Origin: Agromyces agglutinans
Lineage (GTDB): Bacteria > Actinomycetota > Actinomycetes > Actinomycetales > Microbacteriaceae
Length of the DNA: 64,000 nucleotides
Direction: 5' to 3'
NCBI RefSeq assembly: GCF_009647605.1
Contig: NZ_WJIF01000003.1
Location: 62,001 to 126,000 of the forward strand
The notes below the pieces were generated by a model, which had not been told where the DNA came from, did not search any database, and saw only the letters and a list, made by a program, of their open reading frames with translations. Numbering within the stretch: the first letter of the stretch is position 1; each line of letters opens with the position of its first letter. This document shows, piece after piece, positions 7,904-15,818 of the stretch. Both the position numbers and the translations under genes were made by a program.

Positions 7904-9523
7904 ATGGCACCCACCCCGACGACACCGCCGCCCTCCCCCGAGGCCGGCGAGCAGCATCCGCCCGCAGCCCCGCCCTCGCCGCCCGGCGGAACCGGATTCT
8001 TCGACTGGGTGCGCACCCTCGACGTCCCGCGCCGACCCGGCTGGATCGGCGGCGTCGCGGCCGGCGTCGCGGCGAAGCTGAACATCGACCCCGTGATCGT
8101 ACGCGGCGTCCTCGTCGTGTTCGCCCTGTTCGGCGCGCCCGCGTTCGTCGCCTACGGCGTCGCCTGGCTGCTGCTGCCCGACGAGCGCGGACGCATCCAC
8201 CTCGAGCAGGTCATCCACGGCGTGTGGGACCGCGCGCTCGTCGGCATCGGGCTGTTCCTGCTCGTCGGCGTGCTGCCGTGGGGCGGATGGTGGGCGACGT
8301 GGAATCCCTTCTGGGACGGCCCCGGCTTCAACCCGCTGAACCCGCTCGGACTGAACCTCGCACCGATCGCCTGGACCATCTTCGGGCTCGCCGCGATCGC
8401 CGCCTTCGTGGTCTGGGTCGTGCGCCGCGTGAAGGCGGATGTCGCGTACCAGGGCCCCGCGGCACCGGCGACGCCGGGTGCCGCTTCCGCGCCGGCCTCC
8501 GAGTCCGCCTCCGCTTCCGATTCCGATTCGATGACGGATGCCTCGCGGCCCGCGTCGTCCGCCGCGTTCGTCACGTCGACGGATGCCCCGGTCGCCGACC
8601 CGCTGCCGCCGACGGCCCCCGCCCCTCCCACGCGACCCGTGGGCCAGGCCGGCCAGGCCGGGACCGCGGAGTACGACGCGTGGCGCACCCAGTACGACGC
8701 GTGGCGCCTCGAGCACGACGCATGGAAGCGCTCGCAGGCCGAGGCCAACCGGGCCGCACGCGCCCGCGTCTCGGCCGAGAACCGGGCGCAGGCCGTCGCC
8801 TTCCAGGCGCAGGCCGAGGAGGCCCGGCGCATCCGCCGGCTCACCCGCCCGCGCACGAGCTTCCCCTACGTCGTGGCGACCCTCGGAGCGGGCCTCCTGG
8901 CCGGGGCCGCGGCATCCATCGCGGCGCTCGCGTCGCCCGAGCAGGCGCCGTGGGCCGTGCCGATCGGACTCGCCGCGACGACGCTCGTCGTCGCCCTGTC
9001 GATGGTGCTCGCCGGCATCCTGCGCCGGCGCAGCGGCTTCCTCGCCTTCGCGACCGTGGTGCTGCTGGTCGCGACGCTCGGAGCCGCGGCCGTGCCCCGG
9101 CCGGGCGATCTCGTGATCGGTGGCGTCTCCGGGCCGATCCGCGACACCACGCTGATCCAGCCGGTCGGCAGCGTGCGCCTCGCACTCGACGCCGAGTCCG
9201 CCGCGGCCGAACCGAGCATGGAGGTGGTGCAGGGCGCCGGCACCATCAACGTCGAGGTGCGCGACGGCGTGCGGCTCGAGCTCGACATCCAGTGCGGGTC
9301 GTGCTCGGTGTCGCTGCTCCGCGGAACCTCCGAAGGCTGGGAGTCGTTCGACGGGACGCAACTCACGGCGGGCGTGGGAAGCGCCTCCAGCTGGCATCGC
9401 GTGATCGGGCGGGGCCTGCAGTTCGGCGACGTCGACGCGACGCTGACCATCCGTGCCGGCGCGAGCCGCATCGAGCTCATCGAGTTCGTCGACGACGCCG
9501 CAGACCACCGACAGGAGCCGTGA
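7904..9523 (+). CDS. PspC-domain membrane protein with LiaF-like C-terminal region
   Basis: A 539-residue protein. After a short Pro-rich N-terminus comes a PspC domain at about residues 26-100 (RRPGWIGGVAAGVAAKLNIDPVIVRGVLVVFALFG), then further membrane helices. A long linker holds 'YDAWR..YDAWRLEHDAWKRS' repeats. A second hydrophobic block follows at about 320-390. The beta-rich C-terminus (GAGTINVEVRDGVRLELDIQCG) resembles the LiaF/DUF2154-type region. It is divergent from the PspC-type kinase by 104 bases and probably acts with it as a membrane sensor or inhibitor of the two-component system. It is followed after one base by a small membrane-protein gene. Confidence 0.85.
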   Translation: MAPTPTTPPPSPEAGEQHPPAAPPSPPGGTGFFDWVRTLDVPRRPGWIGGVAAGVAAKLNIDPVIVRGVLVVFALFGAPAFVAYGVAWLLLPDERGRIHLEQVIHGVWDRALVGIGLFLLVGVLPWGGWWATWNPFWDGPGFNPLNPLGLNLAPIAWTIFGLAAIAAFVVWVVRRVKADVAYQGPAAPATPGAASAPASESASASDSDSMTDASRPASSAAFVTSTDAPVADPLPPTAPAPPTRPVGQAGQAGTAEYDAWRTQYDAWRLEHDAWKRSQAEANRAARARVSAENRAQAVAFQAQAEEARRIRRLTRPRTSFPYVVATLGAGLLAGAAASIAALASPEQAPWAVPIGLAATTLVVALSMVLAGILRRRSGFLAFATVVLLVATLGAAAVPRPGDLVIGGVSGPIRDTTLIQPVGSVRLALDAESAAAEPSMEVVQGAGTINVEVRDGVRLELDIQCGSCSVSLLRGTSEGWESFDGTQLTAGVGSASSWHRVIGRGLQFGDVDATLTIRAGASRIELIEFVDDAADHRQEP

Positions 9524-9524
9524 C

Positions 9525-9917
9525 ATGACCGACGACACGACGAAGCCGCTCGGCGACGACCCGACGAAGCCCCTCGACGCCCCGACCTGGACCTTCGAGC
9601 GCGAGCCCGAGGCATCCGTCGCCGGCGCGCCCGTGCCGCCGCCCGCTCCCGAGCCCGAGGCATCCGTGGCGCCGCCGTTGCGGCCGCGCGTCCGCTGGGC
9701 CGGCATCATCTGGGGGCTCGTGTTCGCCGCGATCGCGGCCACCCTGCTCGCCGTTCTGACCGACCCCGCCCGCCGGGATGCGGCGACCGACTGGTGGACC
9801 GGCCTCTCCCCCGCCGGGTTCGCGCTCACGGCCGTCATCGTGGTCGGCGCCCTGCTGCTCGTCGCCGGCGTCGCGGGCCTCGCCCGCCGGGCCTCGCGCA
9901 GCGCCTCCGAGCGGTAG
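9525..9917 (+). CDS. Small membrane protein of the PspC operon
   Basis: A 130-residue protein beginning MTDDTTKPLGDDPTKPLDAP. It has a Pro/Glu-rich cytoplasmic N-terminal half with two 'EPEASVA' repeats and two C-terminal transmembrane helices (WAGIIWGLVFAAIAATLLAVLT and FALTAVIVVGALLLVAGVAGLA). No family is recognised. The ATG lies one base after the stop of the PspC-domain gene, with an AGGAG upstream, so it is almost certainly co-transcribed with it. Confidence 0.8.
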   Translation: MTDDTTKPLGDDPTKPLDAPTWTFEREPEASVAGAPVPPPAPEPEASVAPPLRPRVRWAGIIWGLVFAAIAATLLAVLTDPARRDAATDWWTGLSPAGFALTAVIVVGALLLVAGVAGLARRASRSASER

Positions 9918-9939
9918 GCGCGGACTTGGTGAAGCGGGA

Positions 9940-11559
9940 TCAACCCATGACGCTCCAGGCGCTGAAGCTGCTACCGGGTGCTGCCTGTCCCGCACCGGAA
10001 ACAGCATTCCCTGCGGTGGCCGCATACACGCCGAGAAGCCCCAGGGGGGTCATGACTGCGGCGGGATCCGACAACGCTCCGCCCCCGCGGCGCCCGATCT
10101 CCTGCCACGGTGCGAAGCTCCCAGCCGGGACGGCCTGATTCGTGCCGACGATGATCGATCCCAGCGTGCGGCTGTAGACCACCACAAGACCGCTCGGCGT
10201 CATCAGAACAGCTGGCGACCCGATGAGGTCGCCACGCAATTCGGCGACCGGTGCCCATCCGCCGAATGCCGCTCCAGCCCTCGCCTGCGTGGTGTACACG
10301 ATGGTGCCGTCAGCAGTCGCAGACACGACCGTTGCGACCCCTGCCGGCGAGAGCACGACGGCCGGATCTCCGCTGAGGCCCGCGCCTCCCACCCCGACGG
10401 TGGACCAGGCCCCGAACGGCCCATCGACAGTGGTCTGCTTTGTCGTCATCACTACGCTGTCGACGGTTCGTGTGAAGACCTGCTGGAGGCCATTCGGGTA
10501 CGTGATTACGGCCGGCTTTCCGCTGGCCCGAGGTGCACCGACCCCGACTGCTGCCCACGGGCCGAATGCGGAGAGCGGCGCGACCTGACGGGTGATGCCG
10601 ACATTTCCATTGTCCACCGCGGCGAGGAGGGACATCCGACCGCTGGCTGAGACCACGACCGACGGCCGGCCGACGATTCCGGCCCCTCCCACCCCCATCG
10701 GCTCCCAGGCGCTGAACGCGCCACCGGGCACCGACTGGCCGGCGCCGACCACGGTGCCACCCTGCAACGCGTAGCCACCGAGCTGTCCACTTGGAATCTG
10801 GATCATCGCAGGCGGCTCCGCGATCGCGCCAGCGCCGTACCCGATCGGCACCCATGGGTGGAATGACCCGCCCGGCGCCGGCTGATTGGTTCCGTAGAGT
10901 ACCCCCTGTCGAACCTGGTACAGCGCGATGATGCCGCTCGCGAGCACCATCGCGACCGGTGCAATGGGTTCCCCGGTGATGAACTTTGTGAAGTCGACTC
11001 GACTGCCGCCCGCTGTGAGGCCGTGAATGTGAAGATGGATGCTTCCGCCATAGTCGGCCTGATTCGCCGACGCTCCCGACCTGCCGACGATCTGCCGCGT
11101 GTAGTAGTGCCCTTCGCTCGAGAACGCCGACAGATGCTGGAAGACGACGGCGACCAGATCACCGGCCCCCTCTCCCGTCTGGCGGGGAATCTGTCGCGGG
11201 ACCGGAGTATCGAGAGTCAGGATCGCACGACGTCCAGCGCTTCCGACCCATCCCGCGGCCCACTCGCCGGTGCCGCCTTGTGTGCGTAATGTTCCTGATG
11301 CGGGCGCGGGCAACCCTGTGGCATAGGCGAGCGGGTAGTCGGTACCTCCGAGCGAATAGCTGAGGTGGTCGAGCCAGGTGCCCGTGACCTGCCATGCGGA
11401 GAATGGGTTGTAGAGTGTGCCACCATTCGCGTGCGCGGGCGCAGCTCCGAACAGGTTCCCTCCTACCGTGCCGAGCCCCGCAAGACCCGCGAATCCCGCG
11501 AGCATCGCCCGCCGGCTGATCGTCCTCCCGTCGGCTGGGTTCGTGTCGAAACTCCGCAT
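9940..11559 (-). CDS. Tat-exported M23-like/PLL beta-propeller protein
   Basis: A 539-residue secreted protein. A twin-arginine signal (TISRRAMLAGFAGLAG) ends at AHA near residue 43. Residues about 55-200 look like an LytM/M23 metallopeptidase core: WLDHLSYSLGGTDYP supplies an H...D pair, and VVFQHLSAF and SIHLHIHGL supply the later histidines. Residues about 205-539 are six to seven repeats of roughly 50 residues of the form 'GTNQ..PGGSF.PW..IG.GG....PA..', as in PLL/DUF346 seven-bladed lectin-like propellers. The start has GGGAGAGG upstream. Third-position GC is visibly lower than in the neighbours, which suggests horizontal acquisition. Likely role: cell-wall or glycan binding or hydrolysis outside the membrane. 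Confidence 0.8.
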   Translation of the reverse strand: MRSFDTNPADGRTISRRAMLAGFAGLAGLGTVGGNLFGAAPAHANGGTLYNPFSAWQVTGTWLDHLSYSLGGTDYPLAYATGLPAPASGTLRTQGGTGEWAAGWVGSAGRRAILTLDTPVPRQIPRQTGEGAGDLVAVVFQHLSAFSSEGHYYTRQIVGRSGASANQADYGGSIHLHIHGLTAGGSRVDFTKFITGEPIAPVAMVLASGIIALYQVRQGVLYGTNQPAPGGSFHPWVPIGYGAGAIAEPPAMIQIPSGQLGGYALQGGTVVGAGQSVPGGAFSAWEPMGVGGAGIVGRPSVVVSASGRMSLLAAVDNGNVGITRQVAPLSAFGPWAAVGVGAPRASGKPAVITYPNGLQQVFTRTVDSVVMTTKQTTVDGPFGAWSTVGVGGAGLSGDPAVVLSPAGVATVVSATADGTIVYTTQARAGAAFGGWAPVAELRGDLIGSPAVLMTPSGLVVVYSRTLGSIIVGTNQAVPAGSFAPWQEIGRRGGGALSDPAAVMTPLGLLGVYAATAGNAVSGAGQAAPGSSFSAWSVMG

Positions 11560-11912
11560 CCCGCACCTCTCCCGTGATCGGCCCTCGATTCAGCCATCCG
11601 AACCGGGGTGCTGCGGCTCCGATCGCGCCGCAGGCCAGCGCGAGCGCACCCGCTGAGCGTGACGGTGAACCGGACGAGCATCTCCAGCCTCGCCCAGAGT
11701 CCGCTTTCTCAGAGGAGGGGACATGGCGAGCCGTGATCATGAAAGCCATCGCCGCACATCCGGCGGCGGGCGAGGCATCGCCCGCGCGGGCAGCTTCGCC
11801 GCCTTCACGTTGGAGCCGATCGGTAGCACCGGAACCGGTCATGACCCGGTTCCAAGGCCGGAGCGTGCCTCGGATGCGAGGGACCCCCGCACGGGCACGG
11901 CCCCCGCATGAC
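11560..11912. other. Gene-poor stretch with one possible small ORF (11723-11911, +)
   Basis: No established gene is seen between the Tat-exported protein and the permease. The only candidate is a 62-codon plus-strand ORF with ATG at 11723, preceded by a strong AGGAGGGG. The predicted peptide (MASRDHESHRRTSGGGRG...) is basic and low in complexity, has no membrane segment and matches nothing I recognise. Its third-position GC is lower than that of neighbouring genes. I consider it unlikely to be a real gene. Confidence 0.25.
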
Positions 11913-11946
11913 GAACCGCCCGCCGAGTGTCGTCGGCGGGCGGTTC
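11913..11946. terminator. Rho-independent-type hairpin after the permease gene
   Basis: The arms GAACCGCCCGCCGA and TCGGCGGGCGGTTC form a perfect 14-bp stem with a GTGTCG loop, placed 23 bases past the permease stop. This is the natural end of the putrescine/GABA operon. No strong U-tract follows, as is common in high-GC actinobacteria. Confidence 0.8.
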
Positions 11947-11969
11947 CGCGTGGCGGGGTGGCCTGGGAG

Positions 11970-13544
11970 CTACGCCTGCGCCACGTCCTTCGACAGCCGT
12001 TCGCCGCGGAAGAACTCCGGGCGCTTGAACCGCTGCCAGATCATGATGACGACGCCGGTCGCGAGGATCACGATGCCGAGGATGAACACGAGGCCGACGC
12101 CCGCGATGTTCGAGCCGCTGCCGTACGAGGGGTCCATGCTGTCGATCAGGGTCGTGAAGAACAGGACCGTCAGGATGAGCCCGCCGACCAGCGGCGCGAA
12201 CAGCCGGAAGAACGCGTTGCGGAAGCTCGCGAACCACGTCTTGCGGAAGTACCAGACCGCCGCGAACGCCGTGAGGCCGTAGTAGAAGCAGATCATCATG
12301 CCGAGGGTCGTGATGGTGTCCCAGAGCACGTCCTCGCTGACGAAGCGCATGACCGTGTAGAAGCCGGCGGCCACGATCGCCGAGACCACCGTCGCGTAGC
12401 CGGGCGTGAAGAACCGCGGGCTGACGCTCGCGAACTTCGACGGCAGCGCGCCGTAGTGGCCCATCGCCAGGAGCGTGCGCGCGGGCGACACGAACGTCGA
12501 CTGCAGCGACGCCGCCGAGCTCGAGAGCACCGCGAGCGACATGAGGATCGCGACCGGCCCGAGGATGGGGCCCGCGAGGTAGAAGAAGGCGTTCTCCTGG
12601 ATCTCGGGGTTGCCGAGGCCGACACCCGTCTCGCCGATGCCCGCGAACGCGAGCGCGCCCATCGCGACGAACAGGTAGATCGCCACCACGATGGTCACCG
12701 TCAGCGTCGCCGCGCGGCCCGGCGTCGTGTTCGAGCCGCGCGTCTCCTCGTTCATGGTGAGCGTGACGTCCCAGCCCCAGAACACGAACAGCGACACCGA
12801 CAGGCCCGCGACGACCGCGGTGAACGAACCCACCTCGAACGGGTTGAACCAGCTCAGCTCGACCTGCGTCGGGTCGAACGCGGTGCCGTTCGCGACGTGC
12901 CAGAACGCGGCGACGCCGAAGCCGATCATGACGAGCAGTTGAAACCCGACGAGCCAGTACTGCACCTTCTGCGTCGTCTGCATGTCGCGGTACGAGATGA
13001 GCGTCGCGCCGAGGATGAAGACGAGGCACGTCGCGACGTTCACGAACGGGTTGCCGACGAGGTTCGCGAGGTCGGGGTTGTTGAACGCCTGCGCGAGCGC
13101 GAGGTAGAAGAACTCGACCGCGATGCCCGCGAGGTTCGAGAGCACCACCACCGTCGCCGCGATGAGGCCCCAGCCGGCCATCCAGCCGATCCACGGGCCG
13201 AAGGCCCGGGTCGCCCACGTGAACGAGGTGCCCGAGTCGGGCATGGCGCTGTTGAGCTCGCGGTACCCGAAGGCGACGAGCAGCATCGGGATGAATCCGA
13301 GCAGGAAGATCGCGGGCAGCTGCGTGCCGACCTCGGCCACGGTCGGGCCGAGCGCGCCGGTCAGGGTGTACGCGGGCGCGATGCACGAGATGCCGATGAC
13401 GATCGCGCCGATGAGGCCGACCGATCCGGCCGACAGGCCCTTCTTCGAGAGCCCGTGCTCCGAGCCGTCGACCGCGGCGCTGGCCGAGGTCAGCGGCGCG
13501 TGCGGCTCGGGCGAGGAGGCGGGTGCGGGGGTCGGATGCGTCAT
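11970..13544 (-). CDS. APC-family amino acid/polyamine permease
   Basis: A 524-residue inner-membrane transporter with about 12 hydrophobic helices after a Pro/Ser/Ala-rich N-terminal tail of about 30 residues. It has the APC helix-1 motif GAIVIGISCIAPAYTLTGALGP, and GTSFTWATRAFGPWIGWMAGW typical of the YhfM/PuuP-like branch. It is the last gene of the catabolic run and overlaps the universal stress protein gene by four bases. Given the putrescine oxidase, gabT and gabD in the same run, uptake of putrescine, GABA or a related amine is the likely role; the substrate is inferred from context only. Confidence 0.88.
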   Translation of the reverse strand: MTHPTPAPASSPEPHAPLTSASAAVDGSEHGLSKKGLSAGSVGLIGAIVIGISCIAPAYTLTGALGPTVAEVGTQLPAIFLLGFIPMLLVAFGYRELNSAMPDSGTSFTWATRAFGPWIGWMAGWGLIAATVVVLSNLAGIAVEFFYLALAQAFNNPDLANLVGNPFVNVATCLVFILGATLISYRDMQTTQKVQYWLVGFQLLVMIGFGVAAFWHVANGTAFDPTQVELSWFNPFEVGSFTAVVAGLSVSLFVFWGWDVTLTMNEETRGSNTTPGRAATLTVTIVVAIYLFVAMGALAFAGIGETGVGLGNPEIQENAFFYLAGPILGPVAILMSLAVLSSSAASLQSTFVSPARTLLAMGHYGALPSKFASVSPRFFTPGYATVVSAIVAAGFYTVMRFVSEDVLWDTITTLGMMICFYYGLTAFAAVWYFRKTWFASFRNAFFRLFAPLVGGLILTVLFFTTLIDSMDPSYGSGSNIAGVGLVFILGIVILATGVVIMIWQRFKRPEFFRGERLSKDVAQA

Positions 13545-14425
13545 CGCTCCGTCTTTCGAGAGGTTCGGGGTACCACGATCAGCGGCACGGGGAGTTCGCG
13601 GAGCATCTTCGACGCCGTCGAACCGAGGAACAGCCGGGTGGGTGCGGCGAGCCGGCTCGACCCGACGAGCACGAGCTCGCCGGCGTGCCAGTCGAGGGCC
13701 TTGACGGACTCCTCGATCGTGTCGCCCGTCGCGACCGTCGCGGTCGCGTCGACCCCGGCCGGCAGGGCCGCGCGGGCCTCGTCGAGCACGCGCTGCGCGC
13801 CGACCGCGCTGGTGAGTTCGACGAGTCCGGTGTCGACGCCAGCGGGCAGGTCGACCGGCACCAGCGACAGCAGTCGCAGCGGGGCGTGCAGGGCCGCGGC
13901 GAGCGCGACCGACGAGTCGAGCACGGCGCCCGGCGTGGTGCCGACGGCCGCGGTGATGCGGGTGACGCCCTGCGCGATCGGCACCTCGCGAGCGCCCGAT
14001 GGCGCGAGCGCGACCGGCACGTCGGAGGAGTGCAGCAGCTCATCGGCGACCGACCCGATGCGGGTGCGCCCGAACAGGCCGCCGCGCGCCGTGCCGACGA
14101 CGATCAGCGATGCGTCGAACTCGTGCGCGGCATCGAGGAGCCCGGCGGCGAACGACGCCGCGTAGCGGATGTGCAACGACTGCGGCACGGTGTCGCCGAG
14201 CGACGCGGATGCCTCGGCGAGCCAGCCGCGCGAACGCTCCTTGACGTGGCGCTCGTAGCCGGGATCGGGCGGCACCACGCCGCCGCGCGCCTCGATGGGC
14301 AGCACCATCACGACCTCGAGCAACGCCTCGGAGGCCGCGGCGATGCGCGCGCCGAGGGCGAGCGCGTCGGCGCCGGCGTCGTCGGCGGTGTAGCCGACGA
14401 GGATGCGCCGTCCGGGCTCGCTCAC
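13541..14425 (-). CDS. Tandem universal stress protein (two UspA domains)
   Basis: A 294-residue cytoplasmic protein made of two UspA folds. The first runs from ILVGYTADDAGADAL to LIVVGTARGGLFGRTRIGSVADELLHSSDVPVAL. The second ends LVLVGSSRLAAPTRLFLGSTASKMLRELPVPLIVV. Both carry the G-x(9)-G-S/T-type nucleotide-binding loop. The GTG start overlaps the putrescine oxidase stop, and the stop overlaps the permease start, so it is embedded in the operon. A protective role against the H2O2 and aldehyde produced by the oxidase is a reasonable guess but not shown. Confidence 0.9.
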   Translation of the reverse strand: MSEPGRRILVGYTADDAGADALALGARIAAASEALLEVVMVLPIEARGGVVPPDPGYERHVKERSRGWLAEASASLGDTVPQSLHIRYAASFAAGLLDAAHEFDASLIVVGTARGGLFGRTRIGSVADELLHSSDVPVALAPSGAREVPIAQGVTRITAAVGTTPGAVLDSSVALAAALHAPLRLLSLVPVDLPAGVDTGLVELTSAVGAQRVLDEARAALPAGVDATATVATGDTIEESVKALDWHAGELVLVGSSRLAAPTRLFLGSTASKMLRELPVPLIVVPRTSRKTER

Positions 14426-15804
14426 CGCGTCTCCTCGATGACCCGGTCGGCGACGAGCCGGCCCATGCGGATCGCGCCGTCGACGTGCTGGTAGCCCTTG
14501 CCCGCCATGTCGGAGCAGGCGAACGAGATCGGGCCGACCGGGATGCGCAGGTCGGCGCCGTATCGGGCGAGGCCGCCCATGTCGAAGCTCGCCGCGTACG
14601 CGCCGCGGGTCCACTCCTCGCTGCCCCAGTCGCTCTCGTAGTAGACGACCGGGTTGAGCGCCTGCTCGCCGTAGTAGTGCGACAGAGACTCGAGGATGCG
14701 CGCCTTGCGCTCCTCCGCCGGCAGCGAGAACACGCCGTCGGCCTCCTCGTCGGAGACGAAGCCGACGAGCGTGCCGCGGGTGTCGCCGTGGTTCGTGTTG
14801 TCGTACGCCTCGTGGCTCAGCTCGTACGGGCTGAACGCGGTGCCCGACAGGCCCTGCTCGCGCCAGAACGGCGTCTCGTAGACGGCGTGCACCTTGATGA
14901 CGAAGCCCATCGAGAGGTGCTGGTGCAGCTGCTGTTGCCGGCGCGGCAGCGGCGGCTCGTACGAGATGCGGCTGTAGAGCACGGGGGCGAGCGCCAGGAT
15001 GACCCGCTGCGCGTGCACCTCGATCGAGTCGGTCACGACGGTGACGCCCGAGCCCGGGGCATCCGTCTCGTCGTCGACGCCCGACCAGCGGATGGTGCGC
15101 ACCGGCTGGCCGAGCTTCACGGCGTCGCCGAGTCGCCCGGCGAGCCGGATCGGCACCTGCTGGAGGCCGCCCACGACGCGCTTGTCGAGGATGAAGTCGG
15201 CATCGACGAGGTGCGAGAACGAGCCCGCGGATGCCGCCATGAGCAGCGCCTGGAGGGCCGAGAACGCGTGCTCGGGCTTGGTGAGCATGGCGCCGGCGAT
15301 GAACATGCCGATGTTCAGCCGCGCCTCTTCGTCGTCGGTCTGCGTCTCGAGCCAGTGCGAGAAGGAGATCTCGTCGAGCTCCTTGGCGCGCGGGTGCTCC
15401 CACGGGGCATCCGGGTCGATCTCGGCGACGAGCGCGTCGAGCTTCTCGATGAGGCCGACGATCTCGTCCTCGGTGCGCTCGGGCACCGGGAAGATCTCGC
15501 CCTCGAAGAGGTGCCGCACGCCGTCCTTGTCGATGTAGACGTTCTGGCCCTCGCGGTAGCGCTCGTAGGTCTCGAGGCCGAGCTCGTCGAGCGTCTCGAT
15601 CAGCGCGTCCTGGTCGGGCGAGACCCACTGGCCGCCGATCTCGAGCATCGCGCCGTCGATGTCGTCGGTCCAGAGCCGGCCGCCGACGCGGTCGCGGGCC
15701 TCGAGCACGACGACCGAGCGGCCGGCGTCCTTCAGTCGGTTCGCGGCCGTGAGCCCGGCTGCGCCGGCTCCGACGACGACGACGTCGCAGTCGATGCGTT
15801 CCAT
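14422..15804 (-). CDS. puo: Flavin amine oxidase, probable putrescine oxidase
   Basis: A 460-residue FAD enzyme of the monoamine oxidase family. The N-terminal Rossmann motif is VVVVGAGAAGLTAANRL (residues 8-24), followed by VVVLEARDRVGGRLWT and IGGQWVSPDQ. The C-terminal FAD segment is FACSDMAGKGYQHVDGAIRMGRLVADRV. Bacterial putrescine oxidases of Rhodococcus/Kocuria type have this size and oxidise putrescine with O2 to 4-aminobutanal, NH3 and H2O2. Placement with gabT, gabD and a permease supports that substrate. The ATG at 15804 is preceded by a GAAGCAGGA-type ribosome site, with 14 bases to the aldehyde dehydrogenase stop. Confidence 0.85.
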   Translation of the reverse strand: MERIDCDVVVVGAGAAGLTAANRLKDAGRSVVVLEARDRVGGRLWTDDIDGAMLEIGGQWVSPDQDALIETLDELGLETYERYREGQNVYIDKDGVRHLFEGEIFPVPERTEDEIVGLIEKLDALVAEIDPDAPWEHPRAKELDEISFSHWLETQTDDEEARLNIGMFIAGAMLTKPEHAFSALQALLMAASAGSFSHLVDADFILDKRVVGGLQQVPIRLAGRLGDAVKLGQPVRTIRWSGVDDETDAPGSGVTVVTDSIEVHAQRVILALAPVLYSRISYEPPLPRRQQQLHQHLSMGFVIKVHAVYETPFWREQGLSGTAFSPYELSHEAYDNTNHGDTRGTLVGFVSDEEADGVFSLPAEERKARILESLSHYYGEQALNPVVYYESDWGSEEWTRGAYAASFDMGGLARYGADLRIPVGPISFACSDMAGKGYQHVDGAIRMGRLVADRVIEETR

Positions 15805-15818
15805 GGTTCCTGCTTCCT

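Noticed and set aside
11574-14165. 863-codon plus-strand open frame over the permease and Usp genes
   Set aside because: The product is an Arg/Asp/His-rich antisense translation; the minus-strand genes have clear membrane and UspA motifs.
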